Shown: positions 33,914-45,961 of the stretch, piece by piece | How positions within the stretch are numbered: position 1 is the stretch's first letter | Layout: every line of letters begins with the position of its first letter | Notes under the pieces: generated by a model | Database searches by the model: none | Told to the model about the DNA's origin: nothing | The model's input: the letters and a program-made list of their open reading frames with translations, nothing else | Program-made: the position numbers and the translations under genes | Assembly (NCBI GenBank): GCA_009363875.1 | Contig: CM018680.1 | Location: forward strand, 65,941,279-66,005,278 | DNA length: 64,000 nucleotides | DNA from: Mikania micrantha | Taxonomy: Eukaryota; Streptophyta; Magnoliopsida; Asterales; Asteraceae | Direction: 5' to 3'

Positions 33914-33915
<2 letters not shown>
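33555..33915. mobile_element. Foldback (long inverted repeat) MITE-like element
   Basis: The left arm (about 33568-33690: CCTTAATTGTGGTAACCCAA ... ACTATGTTCTTTTATGTGTA) is the inverse of the right arm (about 33780-33902: ...CATAGTCTTTTATGTATA ... TTGGGTTACCATAATTAAGG) with scattered mismatches. Its loop carries ACATTTATTTAACGTTATGA. An (AT)n run follows at 33917-33957. A related arm lies at about 37850-37935. Target duplication not defined. Confidence 0.55.

Positions 33916-33916
<1 letters not shown>

Positions 33917-33957
<41 letters not shown>
33917..33957. repeat. (AT)n microsatellite
   Basis: About 20 consecutive AT dinucleotides. Confidence 0.95.
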
Positions 33958-33962
<5 letters not shown>

Positions 33963-35689
33963 AAATACATAGGGCTTTTTGCATGTAAAATGTACGAAGT
34001 GTTCCTGATTTTATCACACAAGTGTTAGTTGTTCTTGCATGATATAATTACGCGAGCATGAAGTTATATATCACACAAAAAAGTTGTAACATCACGGTAT
34101 TTCAGGCATTTCATTACATAAATATTTGTACTGTTAAGACCTGATATGATAATTGATGATTACTATGGATTATTAGATGGTAATATTATTGGTATACATT
34201 TGAGAACATATAATTATGTGCATAAACCATGGGAAATCTAGTTTGGAATATAACTAGACGAACCAGAGAGTTTATTGTAATTTAATTAATATGATATGGG
34301 TTGAGGTTTGGGAATGGTAGTAGTATAGGATTCTATAATCAAGGATAGACAATGATATAATCATGGTCTATCGAAGAGGTGATGGGATGGTGGCTGAAGC
34401 AGTTGCGACTGACTTCTACATATGCCCTATACATAAACCATCTTTGGTTTATCATGATTAAATCAGTGTTGAGGCTTTGGTGAGGAGAATCCGAGGTTTG
34501 GGTTGGAATGAAAAATATTTATGAGTTTGATATTAGTTGGCTACTAAACATAGGTAAGGACACATGGTCATGGTTTATCGAAATGGTGGTAGGACGGTGG
34601 CTGGATAGGTTGCGACCTACTCCTACATATGCCCTATACATAAACTTATTTCGGTCTATCATGGATGTGTCAGTGATATGGTTTAGTGGGATTTGGATTG
34701 GGAAATTATAATATCTAAAGTAATAAAATAATGAAAGCGTTATTGAAAATAACTACGCGATGGTGAGGTTACGAAGATAATTTAAACACGAATATCATTT
34801 CAGAAATATTAACTTAATAATATATTCGCGTGGGGGACGATTCGCACGAATATAATTAGTAGGAATAATATAATGAAACGATATTCCATAAATCGTAAAT
34901 CGAATCGAAATACCATACGAACGACAGATTCGAAAAGGTGACGATCTTTACGAATACGTACATGAGTAACGCGTTTTGACGAGATAAACGAAATAATATC
35001 CAATGATGTTAAATTAAGAAAAGGGATTTAAAAGAGTTTATTAGTAATTACAACCTTAGACGGATCTGAATAAAATCATTTTTATTAAACAAAGGATTAA
35101 ACGGAAATAAGTAAAACTATTTTATAAAATTAATTTAATTAAAATCATTGTAATTAAACGGATTTATTTTGTTTAAACATTTCGTGTTTTAAATATGTTT
35201 TTACGAGAAAACCGAACATTTAATAAGTGGTGACACGAAATAAACGAGACCGAGCACGCGGGGACAAAACGAGGTATAAGAGAGATGAACCACTTCATCT
35301 CTTTCATTTTACACAAACCCTTTCTCTCTCTAAACCTCCATTTCCGCCACCATCTTCTCTCTCTACCTTCTCTCTACGACATCTCCTTCATTTCTCAACG
35401 GTTTTGCAAGATCTTGGTGTCTAAACGACCGTGTGATTGAGGAGAACAAGAACCCACGAAGAAATCTAACATTTGGTCGACATTTAGAGGTAGATCTTGA
35501 GTTTACTCTTGTTTCTCACTCTAAACAACAGCTGGGTTATATTCTTGTATTTAAACGAATTCTATATTTGTAAAACCCTAAAACGGACTAGTATGAGTAT
35601 TGGGAAAGCCATGGTTGAGCCTGCAACAGGTTGGAGCTCGAAGATGATGATGATGGACAGTTGGGTCGCGACACAGCAGGTCGGCCGAA

Positions 35690-36090
35690 CCTATCTGAGC
35701 TAGGCAAAGGGGATGGTCGAACCACTTTACTGATGGTCGAACCTACCTTCATCCGAACCACACTTGGGCGAACCTAAGATGGGACGAACCTGGATCATTG
35801 CTGGACCAGGAGCAGCGAACCATCTAGCCGAACCATTCCTCTCAACCGAACCCTAATGTTTGGCCGAACCTTGCCATGCAAACCTTGCCTTGGCCGAACC
35901 TTGCCATGCAAACCTTCCTTTGACCGAAACTAAGTGCCACGAACCCTGATCAGTGAGATTGAGGATCTACGAACCCAAGGTGGGCCGAAACATGTAATGG
36001 CTGAACCTCACGGTGGACAAACCATGAGGCTGCCAAACCTATCCATGGACAGCGAACCTCATGTAGCCAAACCATGGGAAGCCGAACCTA
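35690..36090 (+). repeat. CGAACC motif array in the solo LTR
   Basis: About 15 CGAACC or close variants (CAAACC), with one locally tandem block GGCCGAACCTTGCCATGCAA repeated at about 35870-35920. Located a few hundred bases after the predicted TATA box, as in the host LTR. Confidence 0.65.
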
Positions 36091-36898
36091 GGGACTGTGG
36101 CCGGATTTAGGGCTGTTAAAACCTAAACATTCTAACTAAAGGTCAAGGGTGAATAAAAGAATAAGATAATGGTGTATACCCATTCATGCATGAAGGATTT
36201 AGAAGTTGCCACCTTTTTCTTAATAACATAAGTTTGAATTATGAGATTTTACATAATGGGAACATTTTATGAGAATAACTTAGCTATAATTTCCTTAAAC
36301 TTAAATTGGGTTTTAATAACTTAGAGTATGGTGGTCGACTTAATTGATCGTGCATGCATGTATAGATATGTGTATAATAAGGGTTAACACCTTTAAATGT
36401 ACATATCTATGAGGAGTATACATACGAGTTCATAATTAATTATCATCATTGGATAATTTAAAACTAACAAGTTCTAAATCCATTCTTTTATGATGAAATT
36501 TGAATCTTGACGCGTAACATTACAACTTAGGTAATGAACTTAAGTAACTCGCGCACCGAATAACGAAAAGTCAAATGTATATGAAGAATTCAATTATGAT
36601 CAAACATAGATACTTATGAATATGAAACACGCGATAAATACAGGTTGTTGAAGTGTCTTTGATTTTACATACGTGAGCGCGCATTCTACAAACACTGAAT
36701 CTAAGGAATTCAGGTGAGTTCTCATAACCTCCTTTTTAAACTATTTTGTTTTTAAACTCGGAGGTGGAACATGTATACCAGAATTGTAGATATTATTTTG
36801 ATAACGCATGGGTGACACCTAGTTTATCATTATGATACTCATATTATTGAATTATCATTGATGGTTGATGGATTATTATAACTCCGTGAGTCATTATT

Positions 36899-37075
36899 GG
36901 TTGAGTTGACTTAGGTCCTCCGTAATGATTGGGTTACCGTTGTTGAGTTGACTTCAGTCCTCCTCAGTGATTCCACTATTGGTTGAGTTGACGGCAGTCC
37001 TCCGCAGTGCATGTATTGACACTTATACTATTTAGGAATATCGTTGGTTGAGTTGACTGAGGTCCTCCGCGGTAA
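36899..37075 (+). repeat. Four copies of a GGTTGAGTTGAC...GTCCTCCG motif
   Basis: Starts near 36899, 36941, 36981 and 37045; each has (G)TTGAGTTGAC, four to five variable bases, then GTCCTCCNCAGT or a close variant. Spacing 40-64 bp. Confidence 0.75.
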
Positions 37076-37644
37076 CTTATATTGATATGATTATGGTGAA
37101 TGTTGATTATTGATTGGATGTGTTTTGTTGAGATTGGTTGACTATATGTGGATGATTAATTGTGATTATTTGAATTATGTGATTGTTGTGTTTGTGGTTT
37201 TACAGAGCTGGATTATCTCACAGGTGCCCATGTGAATTTTCTTAAACTATAAATTTTAAATGAATGTTTATAAATGTTTTGAAGAATGAAAAACTTATGA
37301 TTACTCACCAACTACTTCGTAGTTGACACTTGATTTTCTACATGTTTCAGGAAATGAAGAGAAGTAAGTAGAGAAGGGTAGCTCTACATCTTTTGGACTC
37401 ATCACATAGGGTCTTGGACTTAGCTGGATTAACTGGATCTTGGAGATTAGGATTTAGTTAATGTAGCTATGCCTTTTGAGTAATCACTGTAATTCAAAAC
37501 ATGATAAACATGATTTTGTGTAATTATTTATTTGTGATTAAATGATATGTGATGATGATTTAGATGCCCATGAGCTTGTGAACAATCTACACATCCCTCG
37601 TGACATCTTGACGTTTTCGCCATCGGTCGGGGTGTTACAAAAGT

Positions 37645-38010
37645 CTTTGTGATAATTTCTTTCGTGTGTGATAACTCTGTATTCACGTGATTTTATCAAG
37701 CAAAAACAATTAATATTTATGTAATAAAATCACACAATTTTGTACATTCGTATAACAAATAATCTTTGTGTTTAAACAGATCTCGTAACACTTGTTTTAA
37801 ATAATACACATGTTAATTTGCATTTACGTATAAAAGAAGATAATCTTGTACATGTATAATAAATGTCTTAAAAACCCAAAGGTTTTGGTTGATCTTGGTA
37901 AAGTTAGATGGGTTGCCACAATAAATATGGGTTAATAACCAAACCTTACCATAAGATATTGTAACATAACATATGTTTAAAAGTTCCTTTAAGGGTATTT
38001 TCGTTTATAA
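37645..38010. other. Intergenic DNA with one foldback arm
   Basis: About 37850-37935 (GGTTGATCTTGGTAAAG, TTAGATGGGTTGCCACAA) matches the right arm of the foldback element at 33555-33915. The rest is AT-rich with no gene. Confidence 0.45.
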
Positions 38011-38011
38011 A

Positions 38012-38310
38012 CACTAACGTTGTGTTCCCGAGTTCATTTAACGAGAGAAAAGAAAGGAAATGGAAGGAAAGGAGAAACATTTTTGTGTTCTCGAGTTTCA
38101 TTTAACGAGGGAAGGGAAGAGAAAATAACACATGTTGTGTTCCCGAGTTTCATTTAAGGAGAGAAAGGAAGGGAAGTGGAAGGAAACAAAGGCTAAATTA
38201 CCTAGCTTTTCTTTCCTTCCGATTTGGAAGGAAATGGAAGGAAATAAATCCCTTCTTTTCTTTTTCTCTCATTTCTTTTCCTTTCAGTTCCCTCCTTTAA
38301 TAAACTCGAG
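38012..38310. mobile_element. TIR element with a triplicated left end
   Basis: The block GTGTTCYCGAGTTTCATTTAA followed by AGGAAGGAA-type purines occurs three times in tandem (about 38022, 38083, 38138). The right end (CCCTCCTTTAATAAACTCGA GAATA, about 38289-38315) is its inverse. The middle is purine-rich then pyrimidine-rich, able to fold back. This looks like a MITE whose left terminus was amplified. Confidence 0.5.
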
Positions 38311-38350
38311 AATAAGCCCTCATTTTACACCATTATAATTATCCTTTATA

Positions 38351-38571
38351 ATGTATTATATATTATCTTCATTAAGCATCATTATCAGTCACCAAATCAG
38401 CTTGATCGATACTTTCTTCTCCTTCACTCATGTTTTTTCTTTCATCAAGCTTTCATTGTTAATGGACATTTGTTCACTTGATTTTGATAACATTGTTGTG
38501 ACTTGTGAAGACATCGACAATGCATTTACCACTGTTGATGAGCGGACGATTTTCTGTACGATGAGACATTT
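38351..38571 (+). other. Short open frame of unknown nature, cut by a solo LTR
   Basis: A frame with an internal ATG at 38463 (MDICSLDFDNIVVTCEDIDN...) runs to the insertion point at 38571. With the solo LTR at 38572-39468 and one CATTT copy removed, the sequence continues after 39473 as ...TTAACTTGCTTGATGGTAAC... I recognise no domain and cannot say whether it was ever a gene. Confidence 0.25.
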
Positions 38572-39468
38572 TGTTGGAAATTTATTAAAAATAAGTTTTT
38601 TTACTAAAGTTATGAATAAGATTGTGATCCTCAAGTTGAGTGGTTGAAAAGTAAAATATGAAACTTGAGGGGATATGTCACATTTTTTTTAAATTCTTAA
38701 ATAAAAATTTATTACTTAAATATATTTTATTTAATATTGTATTTATGACTTTTAAATTTTAGTCATAAGTATATATTAAATAAAAATTATTACGTAAATA
38801 AATTTTATTTAATATTGTATTTATGACTTTTAAATTATAGTCATAAGTATATATTAATATTGTGAGTATAAATAATGAACTTGGATGTTCATTTTTAAAA
38901 TGATTGTTTGTTTAATCATGGAATGTAAAAATTAGATATATGTTCTCTCTAGTTCATCCTACATCTCAAACTTCATATATTTCATAACAATTCTAAACAT
39001 AGTAGAAATTCAGTGATACCTCGGGTGTGTGGACATTCTCGGCAAGTCAGCAGTACACAAACTGTTTCGGTTGTTGTATCTTGGGAGACATACACGTTTG
39101 TCTTGAGAGGAGGCGCGAAATCTGTTTTAAAGGAAGCGTATGGAATACGTGCCTCAACCACTGTCATCAACACGTTTAATCCATGTTGCAGTGAAGAATA
39201 AGTGGAAGACACACTGGATTGAAAACATCATCAAATGGTTTGGTTGATCACCCAACATGGAACATGTTCTAATCAAACAAGACACTTATAACACCCAACG
39301 AATAGATTGGTCAAAATAAGTTTGGTATATGAATTCGTAACTTATATTGTATTATTTTAGTCTTGTAACCGGTTTTGTACCATATTATCTCATACTAATA
39401 ACAAGAGAATCGTTATTATCTATATTTGATTATTGTTTTGTAATAAAAACGTGAACTCATTTCCTACA
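38572..39468. mobile_element. Solo LTR, probably Copia type (897 bp)
   Basis: TGTTGGAAATTTATT ... CTCATTTCCTACA with a perfect 5-bp flanking repeat CATTT (38567-38571 and 39469-39473). The TGTTGGAAAT start and ~0.9-kb length suggest Copia; no internal domains are present, so the superfamily is inference. Contains a duplicated AT-rich block (TTATTTAATATTGTATTTAT at about 38728 and 38807). Confidence 0.8.
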
Positions 39469-39473
39469 CATTT

Positions 39474-40452
39474 AACTTGCTTGATGGTAACACTTCACTG
39501 AGACATCTTCAATTTGATAAGAAAGGTTTTTTATAGTTTATTGTTTAGTTTTTTTTTATTATTTTAAGGGACTTTTTTTGGCTAGGGTTTATATCTTTAA
39601 CTTGATTGTTCACATTAGCCATATTTTTATCGTTGAATTTTCATTATTTTTGTTAAATTAGATCTAGATTAAAACATATTGTTTTTTTTTAACATTTTTT
39701 TTTCTCATGATCTAATAATGGTTTAAAAAGTACTCATTAACATCTTGGTTGTTGCTATCTAATTTGTTCATATTAGCCCTATTTTTGTTTGTTATTTGTG
39801 TTTTTTTATGAGATGAAATAGTTACTTCTCCTTCTTTAAACTAAACTTGGAATGATTTTCACAACTTCCATGCGTTACCAATTTATCCTTTCATGCCCTT
39901 AAAGTGATGTAAATTTTACATAACCTATTCATACACACACTAACATAACTTGAGATGATTTTTACAATGTGTTATCAATTTGTCATTTCATAACTTTACA
40001 GTGATGTAAAAATTTACATAACTAATGTATGTATACATACACACATAGGGTTAAGTTCTAAAGAAGATTAACAGTTTTGTGAAAACTCTTCTCGATCAAT
40101 CACTTAATTTACATAATTTTGCATTTTTATAGGTATCAACGAAATATTACACATTTTACCAAAAAAACATTAGATTAATTGTATCATATACATGTAAAAA
40201 CATGTCGACAAAAAAACATAAGAAATTGTTATTACATATACGTAATACAATACATTGAATATTTTTTGTTAAATGTGTAATATTATATAAATATCTTTAA
40301 AAAATTATATTAATAAATAATTAATAAATTTTATGAATCATTGATAGCAGTATTCTAATTTTTCTCAAACGATAAGAGTTTTCTTATGTTTCTCCTCTAT
40401 TGCGATAACCCGTGATAATATGCTAAGACCAATCAAAATCTTTATTTTTTTA
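39474..40452. other. Intergenic DNA with a diverged ~105-bp duplication
   Basis: T-rich and AT-rich sequence. GATTTTCACAACTTCCATGC ... AGTGATGTAAATTTTACATAAC (about 39850-39925) is repeated in diverged form at about 39955-40022. No gene seen. Confidence 0.5.
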
Positions 40453-41691
40453 GAGTAAACTTCTCTTTGCTCCATGTGATTTGACACTTTTAACTATTTT
40501 TCTCCAAAAGTTTCAAAGTGATCTTTTTGCTCCCTGATGTATGTATTATGTCTCCATCAGCTCCAATCCTTTAATACCGTTAATATTTTTCTGTTAAATA
40601 AAGGGTATTTCAGTCTTTTTATATATATGGGCTAATTATCTCATTTCTTACCTAATGTAATATGTGTAATATGAAGTGGCTATTTATGTAAATATGATCA
40701 CATTCAATATACATGTCACATCCTCCACCGTCCACCCCCAACCCCAAACCAATTACCCTCCCTCGTCTCTGCAATTTTTCCGGCGACAACGACAACATTT
40801 CCGGCGACAACCACAGCACCTCCGGCCACCCTCTCAGCCGAAACCCTTGCGACTCGACGGAAACATCACATCGGCAACCCGGCAGCAACATCACATCGGT
40901 AACCCAGCGGCCATTCTTCCTCCGACGGCAACCCACTTCATCCCGAAATCAACCATGTCTGCCTCTTTCTCTGACACCGCAGGCCACCACAGATCATAAT
41001 TCGCCTCAAAGTCTACGATTTAGGGTTTCTTGATGGGTTTCAGATTTTAGATGAAGGGGTTGAAATCAAAGGATAAGGGTTTCAATTGCGACGCAACCTT
41101 CATCCATAAATCAAACCAGTTTCAATTGCTGAAGAACTCTAGCCATAAAGGGTTTCAATCGCGACGGTGGTTGTGTGGTTTGCACAAGGTTAACGATGGT
41201 GGTGTGGTTCCGGATTTAGGGTTTTGAAATGAAAAATAGTGGATTTTGATCGAGTAAAATTAGTTGATGAATAGATGCAAGAAGGGGATACTCGTTTACA
41301 TGCCGTGGTAGGTGATAACCAAAGATGGTGTGGTGGAGGTGGACGAAGGTGGTGGTGGACACAGGTGGTCGTTGTGTGTGTACCGAAGGTGACGCTGGTG
41401 GTGGTTGTCTGGAAGACTATGGGGTGGCTATAGGGGTTGGGTAATTTACATGTTTAGTCCTTTTATTTATTCTTTTGTGCTTTTAGTAGTCTAAAAAAAT
41501 GACACAATTAACCCATAAGTGGTAAAAGTCTAAAATACCCTTTACTTAACAGAAAAATATTAACGGTGTTAAAGGATTGGAGCTGATGGGGACATAATGC
41601 ATACATCAGGGAGCAAAAAGGCCATTTTGAAACTTTTGGAGCAAAATAGTTAAAAGTGTCAAACCACATAGAATAAAAGAGAAGTTTACTC
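40453..41691. mobile_element. Mutator-like element with ~185-bp TIRs around gene-like DNA (Pack-MULE candidate)
   Basis: Left end GAGTAAACTTCTC ... GTCTTTTTATATATATGGG (to about 40630) is the inverse of the right end (about 41510-41691, ending GAGAAGTTTACTC), with few mismatches (TGCTCCCTGATGTATGTAT, TAACGGTATTAAAGGATTGG blocks). The 1.24-kb element has no transposase. Its centre (about 40700-41440) is markedly GC-richer than the surroundings, with Pro/Ser/Thr-rich open frames at 40676-40999 and 40713-41033 and a G-rich GGTGGTGG tract. Flanks are T-tracts (ATTTTTTTA and TTTTTTTTT), so a 9-bp duplication can be neither confirmed nor excluded. Parent gene not recognised. Confidence 0.75.
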
Positions 41692-42289
41692 TTTTTTTTT
41701 TTAATATCATTGTTACAAATTTGCAACATATTCTTTTTTGTGTATATGTAAATTTACATGCATTCAGGAGTTTACACCATTGAAAGATTTTAGATTTTGC
41801 ACCAACATAAGTTAAGTTTTTTACATGGTGGAAATTCCTGAAACACACATGAATTTACACATACACATAAAAGAAGAAATTATTTTATATGTATAGTAAA
41901 TAATATTTGAAAAAAAAAACAAAGATTTAGATTGAACTTAACAAGTAATCACGAATTATTGTTATAAGCGTGAATTATTAATAAAACATTACCCTATACG
42001 TACAAACACATAACATGGCTGGTGCAATGTAATTATTGATAGATCAAATTTGTTTTAACTGCCTTTTGATATATTGTGTGATTACGATAACCTAACATTT
42101 CTTTTAAAAATATACATAACATGTTGGCACTTACACTGGTTTAGCAGCATACGTAAATTGTCAGGGTATGTGTAATTACTGATGCGTAACATGGGATGAA
42201 GTTGTCACCATGTATGAATCATATGTTAATTAAGTTATACATAGGGTTTTTTATGCAATTGTTCTGGCAAACCTAACAGGGCTGACCCA
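41692..42289. other. AT-rich intergenic DNA with weak foldback similarity
   Basis: ATTCTTTTTTGTGTATATGT (about 41728) and its inverse ACACATACACATAAAAGAAG (about 41857) resemble the arms of the foldback element at 33555-33915. No gene seen. Confidence 0.4.
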
Positions 42290-42602
42290 TATAGATAATT
42301 GGGCCAATCTTGGGCTTGGGCCATCCAAAAAATAGGGCCTTTAAATTTAAATTTATATATATTCACATTTGTGTGAGTGGCCCAAAATTGGCCAAGAAAA
42401 GAAGAAGGGCTCAGGCGCTAAGAACGCTCTCACTCACTCCCTACTCTCCCTGTTCGGTTTTTCTCCAAACTCCAATCTCCATTTTTCGAGCGAATTGCTC
42501 TCCCTGTTTAACTGTTTGTTTGACACTGTCGCTTCGACTGTTCTTCGAGCAGCGACCGGCCGGTGGCCAGCGGGCTAGATTTATTGAACTAAACTACGGA
42601 AG
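42290..42602 (+). promoter_or_regulatory. Putative promoter and 5' exon of an unidentified gene
   Basis: GGGCCAA, TGGGCTTGGGCC and GGGCC site-II-like motifs (42300-42340) precede a TATA-like TTTATATATATTC near 42350. A CT-rich leader (CTCACTCACTCCCTACTCTC) and a GC-rich stretch (AGCAGCGACCGGCCGGTGGCC) follow, ending at a donor-like GGAAG|GTAACC or CCAG|GTATGT around 42601-42612. The downstream sequence has the T-rich look of a plant first intron (TTGATCTAGGGTTATTTGTG). No coding exon could be recognised, and the intron is invaded by the Reina-like element. Confidence 0.4.
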
Positions 42603-42687
42603 GTAACCAGGTATGTCTCAAATCTTCAACTATTCTGATTCATTGAACCTTTGATCTTGGGTTATTTCTTTGAATTTTTATGTTGTT

Positions 42688-42832
42688 GATCCTGTTTTGT
42701 GTATTTTTTGATCTAGGGTTATTTGTGTTTTTTTCATCTAAGATTCTCTGTTTGAATTTTTGTGTTCATGCTGGCTGTTTTGTTAATCTGTTTTGTTAAT
42801 TAGTAATATGTTTTGGTAATCTTGTTGAATTG
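42688..42832 (+). repeat. Intron-like segment duplicated on both sides of the Reina-like element
   Basis: GATCCTGTTTTGTGT ... TTTGATCTAGGGTTATTTGT ... GTTCATGCTGG ... TTTTGTTGAATTG before the insertion recurs after it at about 47818-47985 with an extra ~30-bp internal repeat. This is not a target duplication (which is AATTG); it is an older tandem duplication whose first copy ends exactly at the insertion site. Confidence 0.65.
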
Positions 42833-43049
42833 TGTTAAGATGAGAATTGAACAAGAACAGAAAGAGAGGGAGAGCTCAATTCATTTCATCGACAAAGCCC
42901 TAATTACAACGATTAACAACTCTTAACTACCAATCAGTTACACGATTACTCTAAACTCCCTAACTATCAAAGAATTACAATTAACCCCCTTGACTTATTA
43001 CGACTATCAATTATTACAAAACACACCCCTGACTAATACTATCTTAACA
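42833..43049 (-). repeat. 3' LTR of the Reina-like element
   Basis: TGTTAAGATGAGAATTGAAC ... CTAATACTATCTTAACA. Terminal inverted repeat TGTTAAGAT/ATCTTAACA is nine bases here; the other LTR has ATCGTAACA. Confidence 0.92.
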
Positions 43050-43164
43050 ATACTCCCTCCATATAAAATTCTTGACCTCAAGAATCAAGTGAAAAGTCAG
43101 GATACTTCAAAATGAACTCATCCGCCACCTGCCAAGTTGCATCATGAGATGGAAGATTACTCCA

Positions 43165-44455
43165 TTAAACCAAAAATTTAACCACATGTTTATTACCTTT
43201 CTTAGCCAATTTCCTTTCCAAAATCTTCAAAGGTTTTAGTCCCACTATTGGATTAGAAGGAATAGACTGAACTACTGCAGGAGGTCCATAAGCTCTTTTC
43301 AGTAAAGACACATGAAAAGTAGGATGTAATTGAGAACCTTGAGGAAGATCTAAAGTATAAGCGACTGCTCCTACTTTAGCAATTATCAAAAAAGGCCCAA
43401 AATACTTTGGAGACAACTTAGAATACTTATGCACCCTTAAAGATGTTTGAACATAAGGATGTAATTTCAAGTACACCCAATTTCCCACCTCAAAAACTCT
43501 ATCAGTTCTATGAGCATCTGCGAACTGTTTCATTCTGTTCTTAGCCCTATACAAAGACTGTTTAAGGGAAGCAATCATATTTTCACGCTTTCATTAACAA
43601 GTCTTCCACTGCAGCAACATTAGTATCCAATGGAATATGGGGCAAATGTATAGGAGGATTTACACCAAATAAGGCCTTATAAGGTGACATATGTATAGCA
43701 GAATGCCAGGTGGTATCGTACCACCATTGAGCTAAGGGTAACCATTGTACCCAAGATTTCGGTTCATACATAGTCATACATCTCAAATATGTTTCCAAGC
43801 ATCTATTTACTACTTCTGTTTGACCATCAGATTGAGGATGGTAGGCAGTAGATAAAGCTTGAGATATACCCTGCAATCTCAAAAATTCTTTCCAAAAATT
43901 ACTCAAAAACAAAGCATCTCTATCTTACACAATTGTTTGTGGACATCCATGAATCTTAAACAAATTATCAAGTACAACTTGAGCTACTTTATTAGCTGAA
44001 TAAGGATGCTTCAAAGGTAGAAAATGTCCATATTTTGAGAATATGTCTACTATCACCAGAATAGTATCAAAACCCTGTGACATAGGCAATCCTCCAATAA
44101 AATCCATAGAAATATATGAAAATTTAGAACTGGGAGTAGGTAGAGGATTTAACAGCCCGGGGCTAGCCACAGTCTCATATTTGGCTCTCAAACAAATGTC
44201 ACATTTTTTAACAAAAAACTTGATATCTTTAGTAGCCCCCCTCCAATAAAACATGTCTTTAAATCTTTGTAAAGTAGCTTGAATACCTGAATGACCAGCT
44301 TGTGAATTAGAATGACAAAGTAACAGAATTTCCTGCCTCAAGTTATCATCTTTAGGAACCCATAACTTGTTCTTTCTTCGCAACACATCACCATCCCACT
44401 GTAAATGACGAATTACTTCACCCTGTAGTAATTTTTCAATAATCTGTTGAGCCAC
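43165..44455 (-). pseudogene. Reina-like element integrase and chromodomain remnants
   Basis: 44455-43925 contains the HHCC domain (CHSNSQAGHSGIQATLQRF ... CDICLRAK) and the first catalytic Asp (SMDFIGGLP). It ends at a TAA that replaces the Ser codon just before the second catalytic Asp (DRDA). 43912-43583 contains STAYHPQSDGQTEVVNR with the catalytic Glu. 43578-43165 contains the integrase C-terminus and a short chromodomain-like tail (LERKLAKKGNKHVVKFLV). Confidence 0.87.
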
Positions 44456-44618
44456 TTCATCAGCTGCAAGACTTGCCTTTAACTTGTCTAATAATAAGGG
44501 TTAATATGAAGATATGGCCATTTGAAAAAGTGCATAACCTTGTATTCTAGACAATGCATCAGCAACTTTATTGTCTGTTCCTTTTTTATATACTATCTAA
44601 TAGTCATACCCCATCAAT

Positions 44619-45961
44619 TTACTTAACGAAGTATGTTGTAAAGGAGTTGTGACTTTTTTGCTCCAACAAATGCTTTAAACTTTTTTGATCTGTTCGAATA
44701 ATAAAATGCTTCACAATTAAGTACTGATGCCAATGTTTTACTGCCATAAGAATGGCCAACAATTCTTTTTCATACACTGACAAAGACATTTGTCTAACCG
44801 ATAAAGCTTTGCTTATAAAAGCAATAGGATGTAGATCTTGCATAAGAACAGCTCCTAAACCTTTGGAAGAAGCATCATTTTCTATGACAAATTCCTTAGA
44901 CCAATCAGGTAATGCAAGAACAGGGGCTTGACTAAGAGCATTTTTTAATGAATCAAAAGCAAGTTGAGCTTCTTTTGATCAACCAAAAGCATCTTTTTGC
45001 AACAAATTAGTCAAAGGTTTAGCAATAGAACCATAAGAAGCAATAAACCTCCTATAATATCCTGTTAATCCCAAAAAACCCCTTAATTGTTTTACATTTA
45101 TAGGAATAGGCCATTCCTCTATGACTGAAATTTTTGATTGATCAGTAGCCACTCTCTGTTTGGAAATGACATGGTCCAAATATTCAATTTTAGAACCTGC
45201 AAAACTACATTTAGATTTCTTTGCCAACAATTGATTTTCTCTGAAAAGTTGAAAAACCTCTCTCAAATCTTCCACATGTTGCTGTAAAGACTTATATCAT
45301 CAAAGAAAACCAGTTTCTTTTTTCTTAACAAATGATGAAACACCGAATTCATTAACCCTTGAAATGTAGCTGGAGCGTTTGTTAATCCAAAAGGTAACAC
45401 CAAGAATTCAAATAACCCTTGATGAGTAACAAAAGCAGTCTTGTGAATATCATCAACATGCATTCTGATCTGAACCAGCCCTTAAATCCAACTTAGAAAA
45501 TACTTGAGCTCCTCCCAATTCCTCTAAAAGCTCTTCTATTAAAGGAATAGGAAATCTATTTTTAATAGTGTTTTCATTCAACTTTCTATAATCCACACAA
45601 AGCCTCCAAGAACCATCTTTTTTTTAACTAAAACAACAGGTGAAGCAAAGGAACTAACACTATTCCTTATTATACCCATCTCCTTCATTTCCTGCACCAT
45701 CTTTTTAATAATATATTTCTGCCCTTTAGGATACCTGTAAGCTCTTTGATTGATCACCACTTTATCATCTACTAATTGAATTTTATGATCACAAGACCTA
45801 GGTGGAGGAATGGAAGTAGGTTCTTTGAATATATCTTCAAATTCCACCAATATTTCATCAATTGCTTGTACTTTGTGGCTTTCTGTCACTTTTGTTTGAT
45901 GTTGAAAATAATTACTACCATCCATATGCATACTAAACATTTGAGCCTCACAAATGTTCAT
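44619..45961 (-). pseudogene. Reina-like element RT and RNase H remnants
   Basis: 45961-45578 holds the RT N-terminus (YRYPKGQKYIIKKMVQEMKE). 45463-45263 carries KTAFVTHQGLFEFLVLPFGL and the catalytic FFDDI, with the first residue of the usual Y/F-x-DD context kept. 45275-44979 holds the RT thumb (SKCSFAGSKIEYLDHVISKQ). 44843-44619 holds RNase H (SVYEKELLAILMAVKHW, RTDQKSLKHLLEQ). Several frameshifts make a working RT impossible. Confidence 0.85.

Larger units (their letters stand above)
34085..37639 (+). mobile_element. Solo LTR of a gypsy-type element (3555 bp)
   Basis: TGTAACATCACGG ... GGTCGGGGTGTTACA, flanked by the 5-bp direct repeat AAAGT (34080-34084 and 37640-37644), with no internal region or second LTR. 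It has the same architecture as the host LTR but is a different family: TATA-like GGTATAAGAG at about 35272 with a CT-rich start region, a CGAACC array (35690-36090), short tandem repeats (36899-37075) and the conserved CACCAAC...TTTCAGG motif (37302-37351). It was most likely left by LTR-LTR recombination of a full element. Confidence 0.9.

Noticed and set aside
33791..34021. Small protein with YIYIYI run
   Set aside because: Translation of an (AT)n microsatellite.
40652..41033. Genes inside the Mutator-like element
   Set aside because: Overlapping frames on both strands without a recognisable domain; treated as captured DNA rather than a working gene.
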